From Adiantum capillus-veneris (lineage: Eukaryota; Streptophyta; Polypodiopsida; Polypodiales; Pteridaceae): a DNA stretch of 64,000 nt. The notes under the pieces are model-generated. The model searched no databases, was not told where the DNA came from, and saw only the letters and a program-made list of their open reading frames with translations. The position numbers and the translations under genes are program-made. The stretch covers positions 11,610,148 to 11,674,147 of the forward strand of contig CM043969.1 of NCBI GenBank assembly GCA_014529385.2. The letters are read 5' to 3'. Shown piece by piece: positions 45,179 to 55,704 of the stretch (positions are counted from its first letter, which is position 1; each line of letters starts with the position of its first letter).

Positions 45179-47223
45179 CTGCTCACATACAGAGTGCACA
45201 CACACACACCTACACACACTCTGGGAAGGTGCTGCCGGAAAACACACCTTTTGAAGGAAAAGCAAGGAGGGAGGTGGTGTCGAATTCTCGCCTCAACAAG
45301 CTCGATTAGATCAGAGAATCGAGAGGATTATCAGCCCTTAATCACGGTAACCACGGTTTAATTAATGCTTTCTGCAAATCCTTTTCATTACCGTCTAAAT
45401 TTCTCGTCTATTATGCTTATTCCTAGTCGTAATTCTCTATAATTACTCTCTAAATTCTCATTAACCATATTCTATTATGTAATCATCATCCCATAGCTGA
45501 AATATCAGCCATTCATCACTCTCAATTAATGATTAGAGAATAATTACCAGAATTTTCTCTCTCTAGGCAGTATAGTAATTAATCGGTAAGCTAGTAATTG
45601 TGTAGATTGATGAGAACCACTCTTTCTATCACGCATTAATATTGTAGGTGATTTAGATTCACCTTTGTTATGCATTAAGATATAATTAAGGTAAGATTAA
45701 TCTGTCATTAAGTCTCTAAGAGATGGTTTTTCTCACACCTATGCATGCGGTGACTCTGCACCCTCTAATTGCTAGGAAAGAGATTAATCATACTTAATTC
45801 ATCTCTCTGGTAATTCCAATAGTGAAATCCTAATTATTCTTGATCATGTAAGCCGAATAATTATCTTAGAGCCGGTTCCCATAGGATTATGTGCCATCCT
45901 TAATGATTGCTTTATGAAAGAAATCTAGACTCTCATATAGGAGGGATTAATTGATGTCACTAATCTACCCATTGGACTGTTATGATGCTTGTGAACCTTA
46001 GCTCTTTCCAAGCTAATCATTTAAAGTAGTGAGAAATGGCCCCGGTTAAGAGGACGCGCTTGGTGGTGCCCATGATCGCGAAGCAGGAACGAGCAATGTC
46101 AACGGAAAGGGGAAGGCTCCCATGGAGGAACAAATACCGGCCATCTCACGCGCCATCGATGAAGAAGGGGAAGAGGTAGATCATATTTTTATTCAAGTTG
46201 TTTAAACTAACATCACATACGCTAGTTAGGAATGCTCATATCCCCAAACATGTTGGAGAAATCCGACGGAAACCTCGGCATTGAAAGCATTGTACATTAA
46301 GTTCTAAAGTAGGAAGGAAATGATTGATGGGAATGCTGTTTGCAATAGGAAAGAATGTTTGCTAGGGAAAATTTAGCTCGGCATGTTCATTCTATTTCCA
46401 ATGTTGAATTAGTCATGAACCCCCTCCTGATCACAGGGGCAGAGTTCCTGGTTAAGGGCTCTTGAATCCACGATTGCTGGTTAAGCGGTGGATACCCACG
46501 TCTGCTGGTTAAGCGGTGGGAATGTCCATGTCGTGCTTTCTATGCGGTGGACATACCTAGTTGTATGGGCAGCTAGGCGACAATGGGAGGAGTAAACTCT
46601 CGCTGGAGGGGGGATGTTGTACCTCCAAAACATTGGAATTTTTATGAATAAGTTTGAGTAGAATTTTTACTAGAATTCTGTCTTGGTGTTGTTTGCAATA
46701 CTGTTTGAAGGGCTGTATCCATGAACAATGTGATTCGGAATTAAACAAGGAATCTTTATGTTGAACAACCTTTGTGGTAGTAATTAGGTCACACAAGGAA
46801 GTGTGAGTGTGGGGGTGGAAAGTGGGGGCTTGGCTCAGGTTGCCAATGCCTACGAGATGGGTGGTCCCGATTGGTCGGGAACTCTCTGTCCCCATTGTGC
46901 TTACTTCGATATTAGTAATACTCATTGCCCCTAGAGCGGCGAATCCTCGAGAGTACGTGCCTATGAAACATGGGGAAAAAGGCACTCGGGATTTCTCTCC
47001 TCTTGGAAGGTGGGTTTTAAGATCGCTAGATAGTTAAGTACGCTTCCCCTGCGAGGTGGAGCTAGATCTCATTGCTAGTAGGCTCGAACTCGACTCACTT
47101 TGTGATGAGAGATCGTCCGCTAGTTGATCCCTGAACCATTTTGTTTGCTTCCGCTATAGATCTAGTGGCCACCAGGTTTACCATCAGATCCGTTGTTTGA
47201 TACGACGGGGTGGGGACCTCACA
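44450..47223 (+). repeat. E5 5' LTR (2774 bp)
   Basis: TGTAAGGTCTCTGACCCC to GGGGACCTCACA. A TATA-like CTATTTAAAG at 45103-45112 stands just before a (CA)n tract (45118-45177). Terminal 5-6 bases are imperfect inverted repeats. Confidence 0.9.
45118..45177. repeat. (CA)30 microsatellite in E5 5' LTR
   Basis: About 60 bp; the matching tract in the 3' LTR (about 49527-49575) is shorter. Confidence 0.95.
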
Positions 47224-47225
47224 CC

Positions 47226-47237
47226 TAGTATCAGAGC
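47226..47237 (+). promoter_or_regulatory. E5 primer-binding site (tRNA-Met)
   Basis: TAGTATCAGAGC, two bases after the LTR. One mismatch from TGGTATCAGAGC, the complement of the plant initiator tRNA-Met end. Confidence 0.8.
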
Positions 47238-47726
47238 TATAGGTTTACGAACTGGAAAATGATGTTGTTTGAAATTTTAAAAACTAAGGGATTGTAGAAT
47301 AGCTCATACTCAAAGCTTGAGCATGATGTTTCCCTGAATAATGACATTGGATTTGTCTAGTGGATTGTCTCCTGAGTGATGTTAAAGAGTTTTACTCGTT
47401 GAGCTTGTCGGGATTCAGTGGGTTCCACATGATGTTTTTTTTGAGAAGTCGTTGGTGCGACTAGTGCTGCGGGCAGGTAGCCTGTTGATGCACATAAAGT
47501 TATAAGTATGGATCAAAGCTCTCAAGTAAAGTTTTTACCATTATTTATCGGACAATTTTGGATGTATTCAATGGAATTTAAATGGTGGAATGGTTAAAAT
47601 CCTTTGTGATAGATGTACAGATTAAGTAGGCTGGTTAAGCCCAAACGTTAAATTTCTTCTTGAGTATGGAAAAGCTTAGGTTCATTTGAGAAGAGTGCTA
47701 TAGTAATGAGTTTTATACCACTGGAT

Positions 47727-48676
47727 AGGCACCGCCTGCTGCTCTCTACTCGGCAGCGCAAGAGAAGAAGCTCCTCCTTAAACAAGCTCAGCCTCCAACC
47801 TTTAAAGGCGAAGGGGCAAATGTGGAAAGAGATGCAGAAGTATGGATGGATGCTATGGATGACTATTTCGAAGCTGCGAGAACTCAACCCGAGAACCAAA
47901 CCATGCTTGCAATGTTCCGCTTGTCTGGTGATGCCAAGATTTGGTGGAAACAACATTGCAGGGACTTGGATATCAAGGGATCTTCCCAGTCATGGGAAGA
48001 CATCAAGGCTGCTGTGATGGAGCGTTACTTACCACCCGTCTATAAAACCTTGAAGATGAACGAGTTCTTTTCCCTTCGGCATCTAACTTCATCTGTCCAA
48101 GAATATTATTCAAAGTTTGTCACTCTTCGGAGATATGCTCCTAAGATGACATTGGAACAACAGGTAGCACGGTTCTGCCAAGGACTCATCGACCCCCTGA
48201 ACAACTGACTAGAAGCTCTCAGGCCAGTAACTTTTCAAGATGCCTTGCTAAGGGCCAAACCATTAGCTAAAGAGATTCAGAGGGCTACCCAAGATAGTCA
48301 ATACTATTTGTCAAAAACGGCCAGGACAGACAACTGGAGTAATAGACCAATCAACCCTGCATACGACCATCGTCCGGTAGTAGCTACCACGACAGCTACC
48401 GAGTTTCCCAATATAAGATGCTTTGAGTGCCAGGAGTATGGACATTACAAAAGTCGACGTCCAAAAAGGATTTCCCAAACATCCGGTGCTAATAATGTAC
48501 CTCTGAACGCCAACAGGCGAGGTCAGCCAAACGAAAGAGGAGGCCGAGGAAGAGGAAACATAGGACAAGGAAGTAGAGCTTTCGCTAATGCCGCAGTGAG
48601 ACAACCAACTGTGGGTGATGAAGCTGATGAGAGAGCAGCAATGTATGATGCAACTGCTAATCCTAGTGAGCAATAA
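47727..48676 (+). pseudogene. E5 gag
   Basis: One frame with a single TGA at 48206-48208. The capsid region (from about 47780) reads PPTFKGEGANVERDAEVWMD, then LSGDAKIWWKQH, RYLPPVYKTLKMNEF and FCQGLIDPLNN, a standard Retrotrans_gag domain. After the stop comes a linker and a CCHC-type knuckle, CFECQEYGHYKSR, where the last Cys is Arg. An Arg/Gly-rich end follows (RRGQPNERGGRGRGN). No ATG sits at an obvious start. Gag would assemble particles; the stop and lost Cys argue that this copy's protein is impaired. Confidence 0.8.
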
Positions 48677-48858
48677 ATCAAGCACCAGAATCTCATCAAA
48701 GTTCAGCAGAATAAGATGCATAAAGCTAAAGACTACTCTATTATCAAAGGATATCTTTACTTTAGACAAAGGATATATGTACCTAAGTAGTTAGCATAGA
48801 GTTTATCCAGATGTATTCTTGAGATGAGGACATCTCAAATTTTTCACGTTGGGGAGGT
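48677..48858 (+). other. E5 3' internal end with purine tract
   Basis: Short noncoding piece ending GGGGAGGT (48851-48858) directly before the 3' LTR. Its last coding-like words (FDEILVLD on the other strand) have no known match. Pol appears deleted here. Confidence 0.5.
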
Positions 48859-49524
48859 TGTAAGGTCTCTGACCCCAACCAAAAAGAGCACCCTTGTACC
48901 ATGAAATGATCATAATGGAAAAAAGTTACTATTTTTAGCAGTTTTCCGAATTCTGTCAGTGCCATGATGTTTAAAATGTCATAAAGCTTCGAAATGTGAA
49001 TTAAAATAATTTTTGTGAAAAATTTCTAAATATAGTAAGTTTTTGGTCACCCAAACCGTCCAGTCTCAACCGTCTCGAAAATCTGCACCTGTATCCAGAA
49101 ATTGAAAAAAATGCATTTTCGGACCTCGGGGACTGCTAAATATGGCAGGTACTCGGGCTAGTACGTCTTAGTTAGAGCTTCGTATAGCAATTTATGGCAT
49201 CAAAATCCGATTCATATGACCCGTTTTAGCCTAGAACCAAATTTTCTAAAAATTGTCCGCGGAGGTACCGGGGGCTCGAGGCTGTGTGGGAACAGGTCCC
49301 AGCCCACTCCAAGCCTGCTTTAGCAGCTAGGGGGTGCCCTCTTGCTTTGTGGGAGTCTTGGGGAAGCTACCAAGCGTGCAACTCAGTGTGAGAGTCAGTT
49401 TACTGAGCCAACTGGACACTTAGTGGGTAGGCAACTGGACTTGCCATGCAAGGACTGAGTGCTCACCCAGATGCATTTAGCAACCCAGATCGATTTTCAG
49501 CTTGAGGAGGCCTATTTAAAGACC

Positions 49525-49578
<54 letters not shown>

Positions 49579-51621
49579 CTCACACACATAGTGCACACAC
49601 ACACACCTACACACACTCTGGGAAGGTGCTGTCGGAACACATACCTTTTGAAGGAGAAGCAAGGAGGGAGGTGGTGTCGAATTCTCACCTCGAGAAGCTC
49701 GATTAGATCAGAGAATCGAGAGGATTATCAGCCCTTAATCACGATAACCACGGTTTAATTAATGCTTTCTGCAAATCCTTTTCATTACCGCCTAAATTTC
49801 TCGTCTATTATGCTTATTCCTAGTCGTAATTCTCTATAATTACTCTCTAAATTCTCATTAACCATATTCTATTATGTAATCATCATCCCATAGCTGAATT
49901 ATCAGCCATTCATCACTCTCAATTAATGATTAGAGAATAATTACCAGAATTTTCTCTCTCTAGGCAGTATAGTAATTAATCGGTAAGCTAGTAATTGTGT
50001 AGATTGATGAGAACCACTCTTTCTATCACGCATTAATATTGTAGCTGATTTAGATTCACCTTTGTTATGCATTAAGATATAATTAAGGTAAGATTAATCT
50101 GTCATTAAGTCTCTAAGAGATGGTTTTTCTCACACCTATGCTTGCGGTGACTCTGTACCCTCTAATTGCTAGGAAAGAGATTAATCATACTTAATTCATC
50201 TCTCTGGTAATTCCAATAGTGAAATCCTAATTATTCTTGATCATGTAAGCCGAATAATTATCTTAGAGCCGGTTCCCATAGGATTATGTGCCATCCTTAA
50301 TGATTGCTTTATGAAAGAAATCTAGACTCTCATATAGGAGGGATTAATTGATGTCACTAATCTACCCATTGGACTGTTATGATGCTTGTGAACCTTAGCT
50401 CTTTCTCCAAGCTAATCATTTAAAGTAGTGAGAAATGGCCCCGGTTAAGAGGACGCGCTTAGTGGTGCCCATGATCGCGAAGCAGGAACGAGCAATGTCA
50501 ACGGAAAGGGGAAGGCTCCCATGGAGGAACAAATACCGGCCATCTCACGCGCCATCGATGAAGAAGGGGAAGAGGTAGATCATATTTTTATTCAAGTTGT
50601 TTAAACTAACATTACATACGCTAGTTAGGAATGCTCATATCCCCAAACATGTTGGAGAAATCCGACGGAAACCTCGGCATTGAAAGCATTGTACATTAAG
50701 TTCTAAAGTAGGAAGGAAATGATTGATGGGAATGTTGTTTGCAATAGGAAAGAATGTCTGCTAGGGAAAATTTAGCTCGACATGTTCATTCTATTTCCAA
50801 TGTTGAATTAGTCATGAACCCCCTCCTGATCACAGGGGCAGAGTTCCTGGTTAAGGGCTCTTGAATCCACGACTCTTGGTTAAGCGGTGGATACCCACGT
50901 CTACTCGTTAAGCGGTGGGAATGTCCATGTCGTGCTTTCTATGCGGTGGACATACCTAGTTGTATGGGCAGCTAGGCGACAACGGGAGGAGTAAACTCTC
51001 GCTGGAGGGGGGATGTTGTACCTCCAAAACATTGGAATTTTTATGAATAAGTTTGAGTAGAATTTTTACTAGAATTCTGTCTTGGTGTTGTTTGCAATAC
51101 TGGTTGAAGGGCTGTATCAACGAACAATGTGATTCGGAATTAAACAAGGAATCTTTATGTTGAACAACCTTTGTGGTAGTAATTAGGTCACACAAGGAAG
51201 TGTGAGTGTGGGGGTGGAAAGTGGGGGCTTGGCTCAGGTTGCCAATGCCTACGAGATGGGTGGTCCCGATTGGTCGGAAACTCTCTGTCCCCATTGTGCT
51301 TACTTCGATATTAGTAATACTCATTGCCCCTAGAGCGGCGAATCCTCGAGAGTACGTGCCTCTGAAACATGGGGAAAAAGGCACTCGGGGTTTCTCTCCT
51401 CTTGGAAGGTGGGTCTTAGGATTGCTAGATAGTTAAGTACGCTTCCCCTGCGAGGTGGAGCTAGATCTCATTGCTAGTAGGCTCGAACTCGACTCACTTT
51501 GTGATGAGAGATCGTCCGCTAGTTGATCCCTGAACCATTTTGTTTGCTTCCGCTATAGATCTAGTGGCCACAGGTTTACCATCAGATCCGTTGTTTGATA
51601 TGACTGGGTGGGGACCTCACA
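48859..51621 (+). repeat. E5 3' LTR (2763 bp)
   Basis: Collinear with 44450-47223; a few percent difference in the first 0.4 kb by eye, less after that. Confidence 0.9.
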
Positions 51622-51626
51622 TTTGC
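51622..51626. repeat. E5 target-site duplication, right
   Basis: TTTGC, identical to 44445-44449. Confidence 0.9.
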
Positions 51627-52561
51627 CTTGGAGCCCAAACTAGCTCTGGACTAGGTGTGTAGCATTCTTTGATCTTTTCCTTCCCACAGTCTGCCATTGG
51701 CTTTAGCGTTACACTGTTTGACTCATATGGGTTTGTTGTCGATAGGGAAGGAATCAATTTACGTTTAGGTACCCAGATTTGCTCATTTCCATCATAGTAG
51801 CCTTGGGCTTCTAATAGTCGTTTTGGAATCCATCGTGATTTAGTCTTGACTCTCCTAGGGCGCGCTCTTGGTTTTCCAGGGAAAGTTTTTCTTGGAATGG
51901 ATGGGAGGGTTGAGGTAGTTGAAAGTAAGGCCTTGGGGACCCATTTATATGTACTCTTAGGTTGTGCAGGTTGAGTACTTGCAATATTACTGCTTGCTAC
52001 AACTACAAGTGTTGAAGTGCTACGTTCATGGGTAGCCGGCAAAGACGAGTTAACCACCTTGGCTTGTGAATGTTGACTATCCTTCAACTTTGCTAGAGTT
52101 TGCAACGTAGGTGACTTTTCTTGAATGATAGGGGTAAGAGTCGGTGGTCGCGTCGTGACACTACCAGTATCCCAATCAATAGTGCATTTGGTTGCCAACA
52201 TCTACGTGCGTCCCAAGTTTACGTTGCCTTCCATAGCTCCCGCGGGCATGACTAGAAACCTCTGCACTATGCTTTCATTGTCATAGACAACAGGGGTCTG
52301 AAGGACTCCAAGAATAGCAGTTTTCTTTTTATTAATGCCCTTGACTTGCATCGTACTCGGGGATAGGGTCGGTTTCCCTAATTGACACCAAACTCCATAG
52401 GATAACAAATTGTGTTTAGCCCCCGTATCTAATAAGGCATTGTATAGTACTTTCCGATAGGGGCTATTTAGCTCAATTGGGTATCGTAGGGGTGGCTCAG
52501 ATTCTAATGAGTCGTCATCTGTGTCCTCGAAAAATGCTTGCGTGATTCCTAGATTAGCCTC
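51627..52561 (-). pseudogene. E4 post-integrase frame: second retropepsin-like domain and WxPK tail
   Basis: The frame is in phase with pol and follows its TGA (52562-52564) directly. After an acidic linker (AFFEDTDDDSLESEPPLRYP) comes a retropepsin-like domain: ALLDTGAKHNLLS (active-site DTGA, near 52425), a beta-rich middle, and VNLGRT then MLATKCTIDW, the usual closing Leu-Gly-Arg segment. An in-frame TAG (52202-52204) falls where such domains often have Trp. The tail has four related motifs: YKWVPKALL, SRWIPKRLL, QIWVPKRKL and LVWAPRQ. E5 then interrupts it; it resumes at 44449. Confidence 0.65.
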
Positions 52562-55504
52562 TCATTGGCGTCTAAGACGTTGTTGTCGTTCTCGAGCCTC
52601 AACTCTTGCTTGGATTTTTTTAGGCTCTACTTGTTCCTTGGCAGCCTTCTTTTGATGGATGGCTTGCAACTCTTCCTGGCTTAGAGGATCATAATATCTT
52701 TTGAATTTACTCCCATTAAGGAATCCAATGGTTTCAACTCCATCTAGAGTCTCCACACGAATGGTACCTTGCGGGGTAATTTCACACACTCGATATGGTC
52801 CCTTACCAGCGTATTTCAGTTTCTTCTTTTCATTACGTACCCCGTACATAAGAAATTTATCACCAACCTTGATGTCTTTATCCTTTAAATGGCTATCAAA
52901 CCACTTCTTTCTCCTATCCTTCTCCACTATAGCATTTTGCACAGCTAATTGCCTTTCTTCATCTAGCCTTTCCAGGATATATAATCGCTCCACGAAGGGG
53001 TTACCATCCCAACCTTCTTGAGAAGCTACTTGAAGATTACGAATGACAAACTTCCATGGCATAACTGATTCTTGGCCATACACCATCTTAAACCGTGCGC
53101 AATTAATAGCAACTTTATACGCAGTACGATAAACCCATAAAGCTGATGTAAGCTTTAGGTCCCAATCAGTGCGATGAGCCTCAACTGTCTTTGTCAAAAT
53201 GGAGATGAGAGTTTTGTTGGTACTCTCAGCTTGGCCATTTTCTTGGGGATAATAGGGTATAGACTTGTGGTGAGATATCATGAAGTTTGATGTGAGTTCT
53301 TTTATTACTTCATTTATAAAATGAGTTCCATTGTCACTCACAAGTTCAAAGGGGCATCCAAAACGTGTGATAATGTTCTCAAAGAGGAACTTAGCTGTTG
53401 TTTTTGCATTCGCCTTTCGTGTTGCTTTTGCTTCATCCCATTTGGTTACATAGTCGGTAGCCACAATGATATATCGTGATTGCGTGTTACGTGCAACCGG
53501 ACTAATCGGTCCTACAAAGTCTAAGCCCCACTTTTCAAATGGTTGGGTTACCTTGATGGGATGTAGAGGCATCCTATCACTTCTTTGTGGCTTCTTGAAG
53601 CGTTGGCATTCATCACATCCCTTTGCAAAAAGTGATGCACCCTTAAACAGAGTGGGCCACCAATAGCCTGACTGTAAGATCTTTCGGGCAGTCAACTTTC
53701 CTGAAAAGTTACCACCAGCTACGCCCATGTGTGCCTCTTGTAGAATATATAAATACTCATCCTCGAGGGCACAGTGTCTAAGAACATCATCTTTTCCTCT
53801 CTTATAGAGAGTTCCAACCAGTAAGCAATAGGGTTCGCATTCCTTGATTAATTTTCGAGCTATATCTTTTCGCAGTTCTTTGGGTGGAAAACCATTAACT
53901 AAGAAGTTAACAATCTTTTCACTCCATTCAGGCATTGTCTCAACAATGAACAAAGGAGTATCAGGCAATTCATCATCAACCCCCGTAGGAGCATCGCCAT
54001 TAGGGATACGAGATAAATGATCCACCATGACATGTTTCCTCCCAGGCCTCACAACAACGGTGAAGTCAAACTCAAGAAGAATTAACAACCATTGTGTAAT
54101 TCGACCTGTGGAACACGGCTTGTTTACCAAATATAGCAATGCTTGATGATCAACATAAAACACAAACTTGGTAGCAAGAAGGTAATAGCGAAATTTCTTT
54201 ATTGCGTAAATCATAGCTAGACCTTCGCGCTCTGTAGTAGTGTAGTTCATCTCGGCATCATTTAATTGGCGACTTGCAAAGCCAATAGGGTAGTCCAATT
54301 TATGTTCTCCTGGTTGAGTTAGAACACTCCCAATAGCAAAATTTGATGCATCAATATGCACATGAAAAGGTACATTCCAATCATGTGTTCGCAGGATTGG
54401 AGCACTTGTTAGGGCCTTCTTTAATAACTCATAAGATTGATGACATTCTTCCATCCAGTGAAACTCAATAAGAAGCTTGTACAATGGACGCGCTATCTCG
54501 GCAAAGTTTAAAATAAACCTTCGATAATAACCAACATGGCCCATAAATCTTTGAACTCCTTTATAGTTAGTAGGTGGTGGCAAATCGGCAATGGCTTTAA
54601 TCTTACTCTCATCTGTGGATATCCCGTTCTTGGACACTATATGCCCTAGAATGACTCCATGCTTAACCCAAAATTGGCATTTGAAAGGGTTCAATGAGAT
54701 GCGATAAAATCTGCACCTTTCAAATATTTTTCGTAGATATAACAAATGCTTCTCCCAAGAAGAATAAACACAAAGGTCGTCTAGGAAAGCTTCACAAAAC
54801 TCCCTTAGAAATTCTTTAAACACAGTGTTTATTAATCGTTGGAATGTAGCCGGGGCATTTGTTAAGCCAAAAGCCATAACACGAAATGCAAACACTCCAA
54901 ACTCTGTGATAAAAGTAGTTTTAGCTTGGTCCTCTAATGCAATTGTGATTTGATTGTAACCAGAGTACCCATCTAAAAAGCTATAAGCTTCCTTGCCCGC
55001 AACTCTTTCAAGCACATGTTCTGAATATGGCAAGGGATAATGATCTCTCCTAGTAGCTGCATTAACTTTCCCATTATTTTTTGGCACAATGACTATTGGA
55101 GAAACCCATTCTGAGTGCTCAATAGGGTATATGAATCCACATTGGATAAGTTTTTCAATCTCCTCTTGTACAATTTTGGCGTACTTAGGACTCATTGGAT
55201 ATGGTCGTTGCTGGACGGGTTTAGCAGTGTTGATCATGGGAATTGTATGTTGCACCACAGAAGGTGGAACGCCCTTCATGTCATGATATGTCCAAGAAAA
55301 GATATCCTTGTATTCCTTGAGGAGCTCCTTAAGTACAGCCTCTTCAGTTTTGGTAAGGTCTTGAGCAATAAAGACTGGTTTAGACTCCTCACCTGGTTCT
55401 ACTAATTCTATCTCTTTAACTACCGTTGGACCATCATAGACTCCACTACCTCCATTGGTAGGTATTCGTTGGGCTTTGGCATACACAACCTTTCGCTCCC
55501 CCAT
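52562..55504 (-). CDS. E4 pol: RT, RNase H and integrase (980 residues)
   Basis: Intact frame from an ATG. RT: SEWVSPIVIVPKNNGK, SFLDGYSGYNQITIA, MAFGLTNAPATF and EAFLDDLCVYSS (FLDD active site). The strand carrying the VCVDYRKL-type motif between NNGK and NAATRRDHYPLP is missing, an in-frame loss of about ten residues. RNase H: FHVHIDASNFAIGSVL, TTEREGLAMIY, YVDHQALLYLV. Integrase: zinc region with CDECQ, where the usual second His (GGHFSG) is Asn (GGNFSG); catalytic LDFVGPI, VSDNGTHF and NGQAESTNK. No chromodomain. The missing RT strand probably makes it inactive. Confidence 0.9.
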   Translation of the reverse strand: MGERKVVYAKAQRIPTNGGSGVYDGPTVVKEIELVEPGEESKPVFIAQDLTKTEEAVLKELLKEYKDIFSWTYHDMKGVPPSVVQHTIPMINTAKPVQQRPYPMSPKYAKIVQEEIEKLIQCGFIYPIEHSEWVSPIVIVPKNNGKVNAATRRDHYPLPYSEHVLERVAGKEAYSFLDGYSGYNQITIALEDQAKTTFITEFGVFAFRVMAFGLTNAPATFQRLINTVFKEFLREFCEAFLDDLCVYSSWEKHLLYLRKIFERCRFYRISLNPFKCQFWVKHGVILGHIVSKNGISTDESKIKAIADLPPPTNYKGVQRFMGHVGYYRRFILNFAEIARPLYKLLIEFHWMEECHQSYELLKKALTSAPILRTHDWNVPFHVHIDASNFAIGSVLTQPGEHKLDYPIGFASRQLNDAEMNYTTTEREGLAMIYAIKKFRYYLLATKFVFYVDHQALLYLVNKPCSTGRITQWLLILLEFDFTVVVRPGRKHVMVDHLSRIPNGDAPTGVDDELPDTPLFIVETMPEWSEKIVNFLVNGFPPKELRKDIARKLIKECEPYCLLVGTLYKRGKDDVLRHCALEDEYLYILQEAHMGVAGGNFSGKLTARKILQSGYWWPTLFKGASLFAKGCDECQRFKKPQRSDRMPLHPIKVTQPFEKWGLDFVGPISPVARNTQSRYIIVATDYVTKWDEAKATRKANAKTTAKFLFENIITRFGCPFELVSDNGTHFINEVIKELTSNFMISHHKSIPYYPQENGQAESTNKTLISILTKTVEAHRTDWDLKLTSALWVYRTAYKVAINCARFKMVYGQESVMPWKFVIRNLQVASQEGWDGNPFVERLYILERLDEERQLAVQNAIVEKDRRKKWFDSHLKDKDIKVGDKFLMYGVRNEKKKLKYAGKGPYRVCEITPQGTIRVETLDGVETIGFLNGSKFKRYYDPLSQEELQAIHQKKAAKEQVEPKKIQARVEARERQQRLRRQ

Positions 55505-55704
55505 GGTATAAGATTTAAAATGTTCAGAGCCATATGTAAGGCAACAGGCTCTTGTCCTGACAGAGACCTTTCTTTTAGTTCTGCCTCCTTTTGTTGTTGA
55601 GCTAACTCTCAGTTTTGACGTCTTTTTATAGTTCGACTCAATTTCGGCTCTGTAACCTCCAATTGAGCGAGGTCAATGGGTTGCGGGCTGCACCACATGA
55701 CACT
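55505..55704 (-). pseudogene. E4 protease-RT linker
   Basis: 200 bp between two open frames. It reads PIDLAQLEVTEPKLSRTIKR, one TGA, then ELAQQQKEAELKERSLSG. A former continuous polyprotein linker broken by a stop and frame change. Confidence 0.5.

Larger units (their letters stand above)
44450..51621 (+). mobile_element. E5: gag-only LTR retrotransposon (TR-GAG-like)
   Basis: 5' LTR 44450-47223, PBS for tRNA-Met, a 1.64-kb internal region with gag only, purine tract, and 3' LTR 48859-51621, flanked by perfect TTTGC duplications. The LTRs are long (2.77 kb) and nearly identical along most of their length. No protease, RT or integrase is present. Non-autonomous gag-bearing elements of this layout are known in plants as TR-GAG. 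The perfect duplications and the open host frame around it indicate a recent insertion. Confidence 0.9.

Noticed and set aside
45050-45361. 103-codon frame with Thr-His repeat
   Set aside because: Translation of (CA)n in the E5 LTR.
46557-46985. 142-codon minus frame present in both E5 LTRs (also 50956-51384)
   Set aside because: Its presence twice follows from LTR duplication. No domain is visible and it lies antisense in the LTR, so I did not call a gene.
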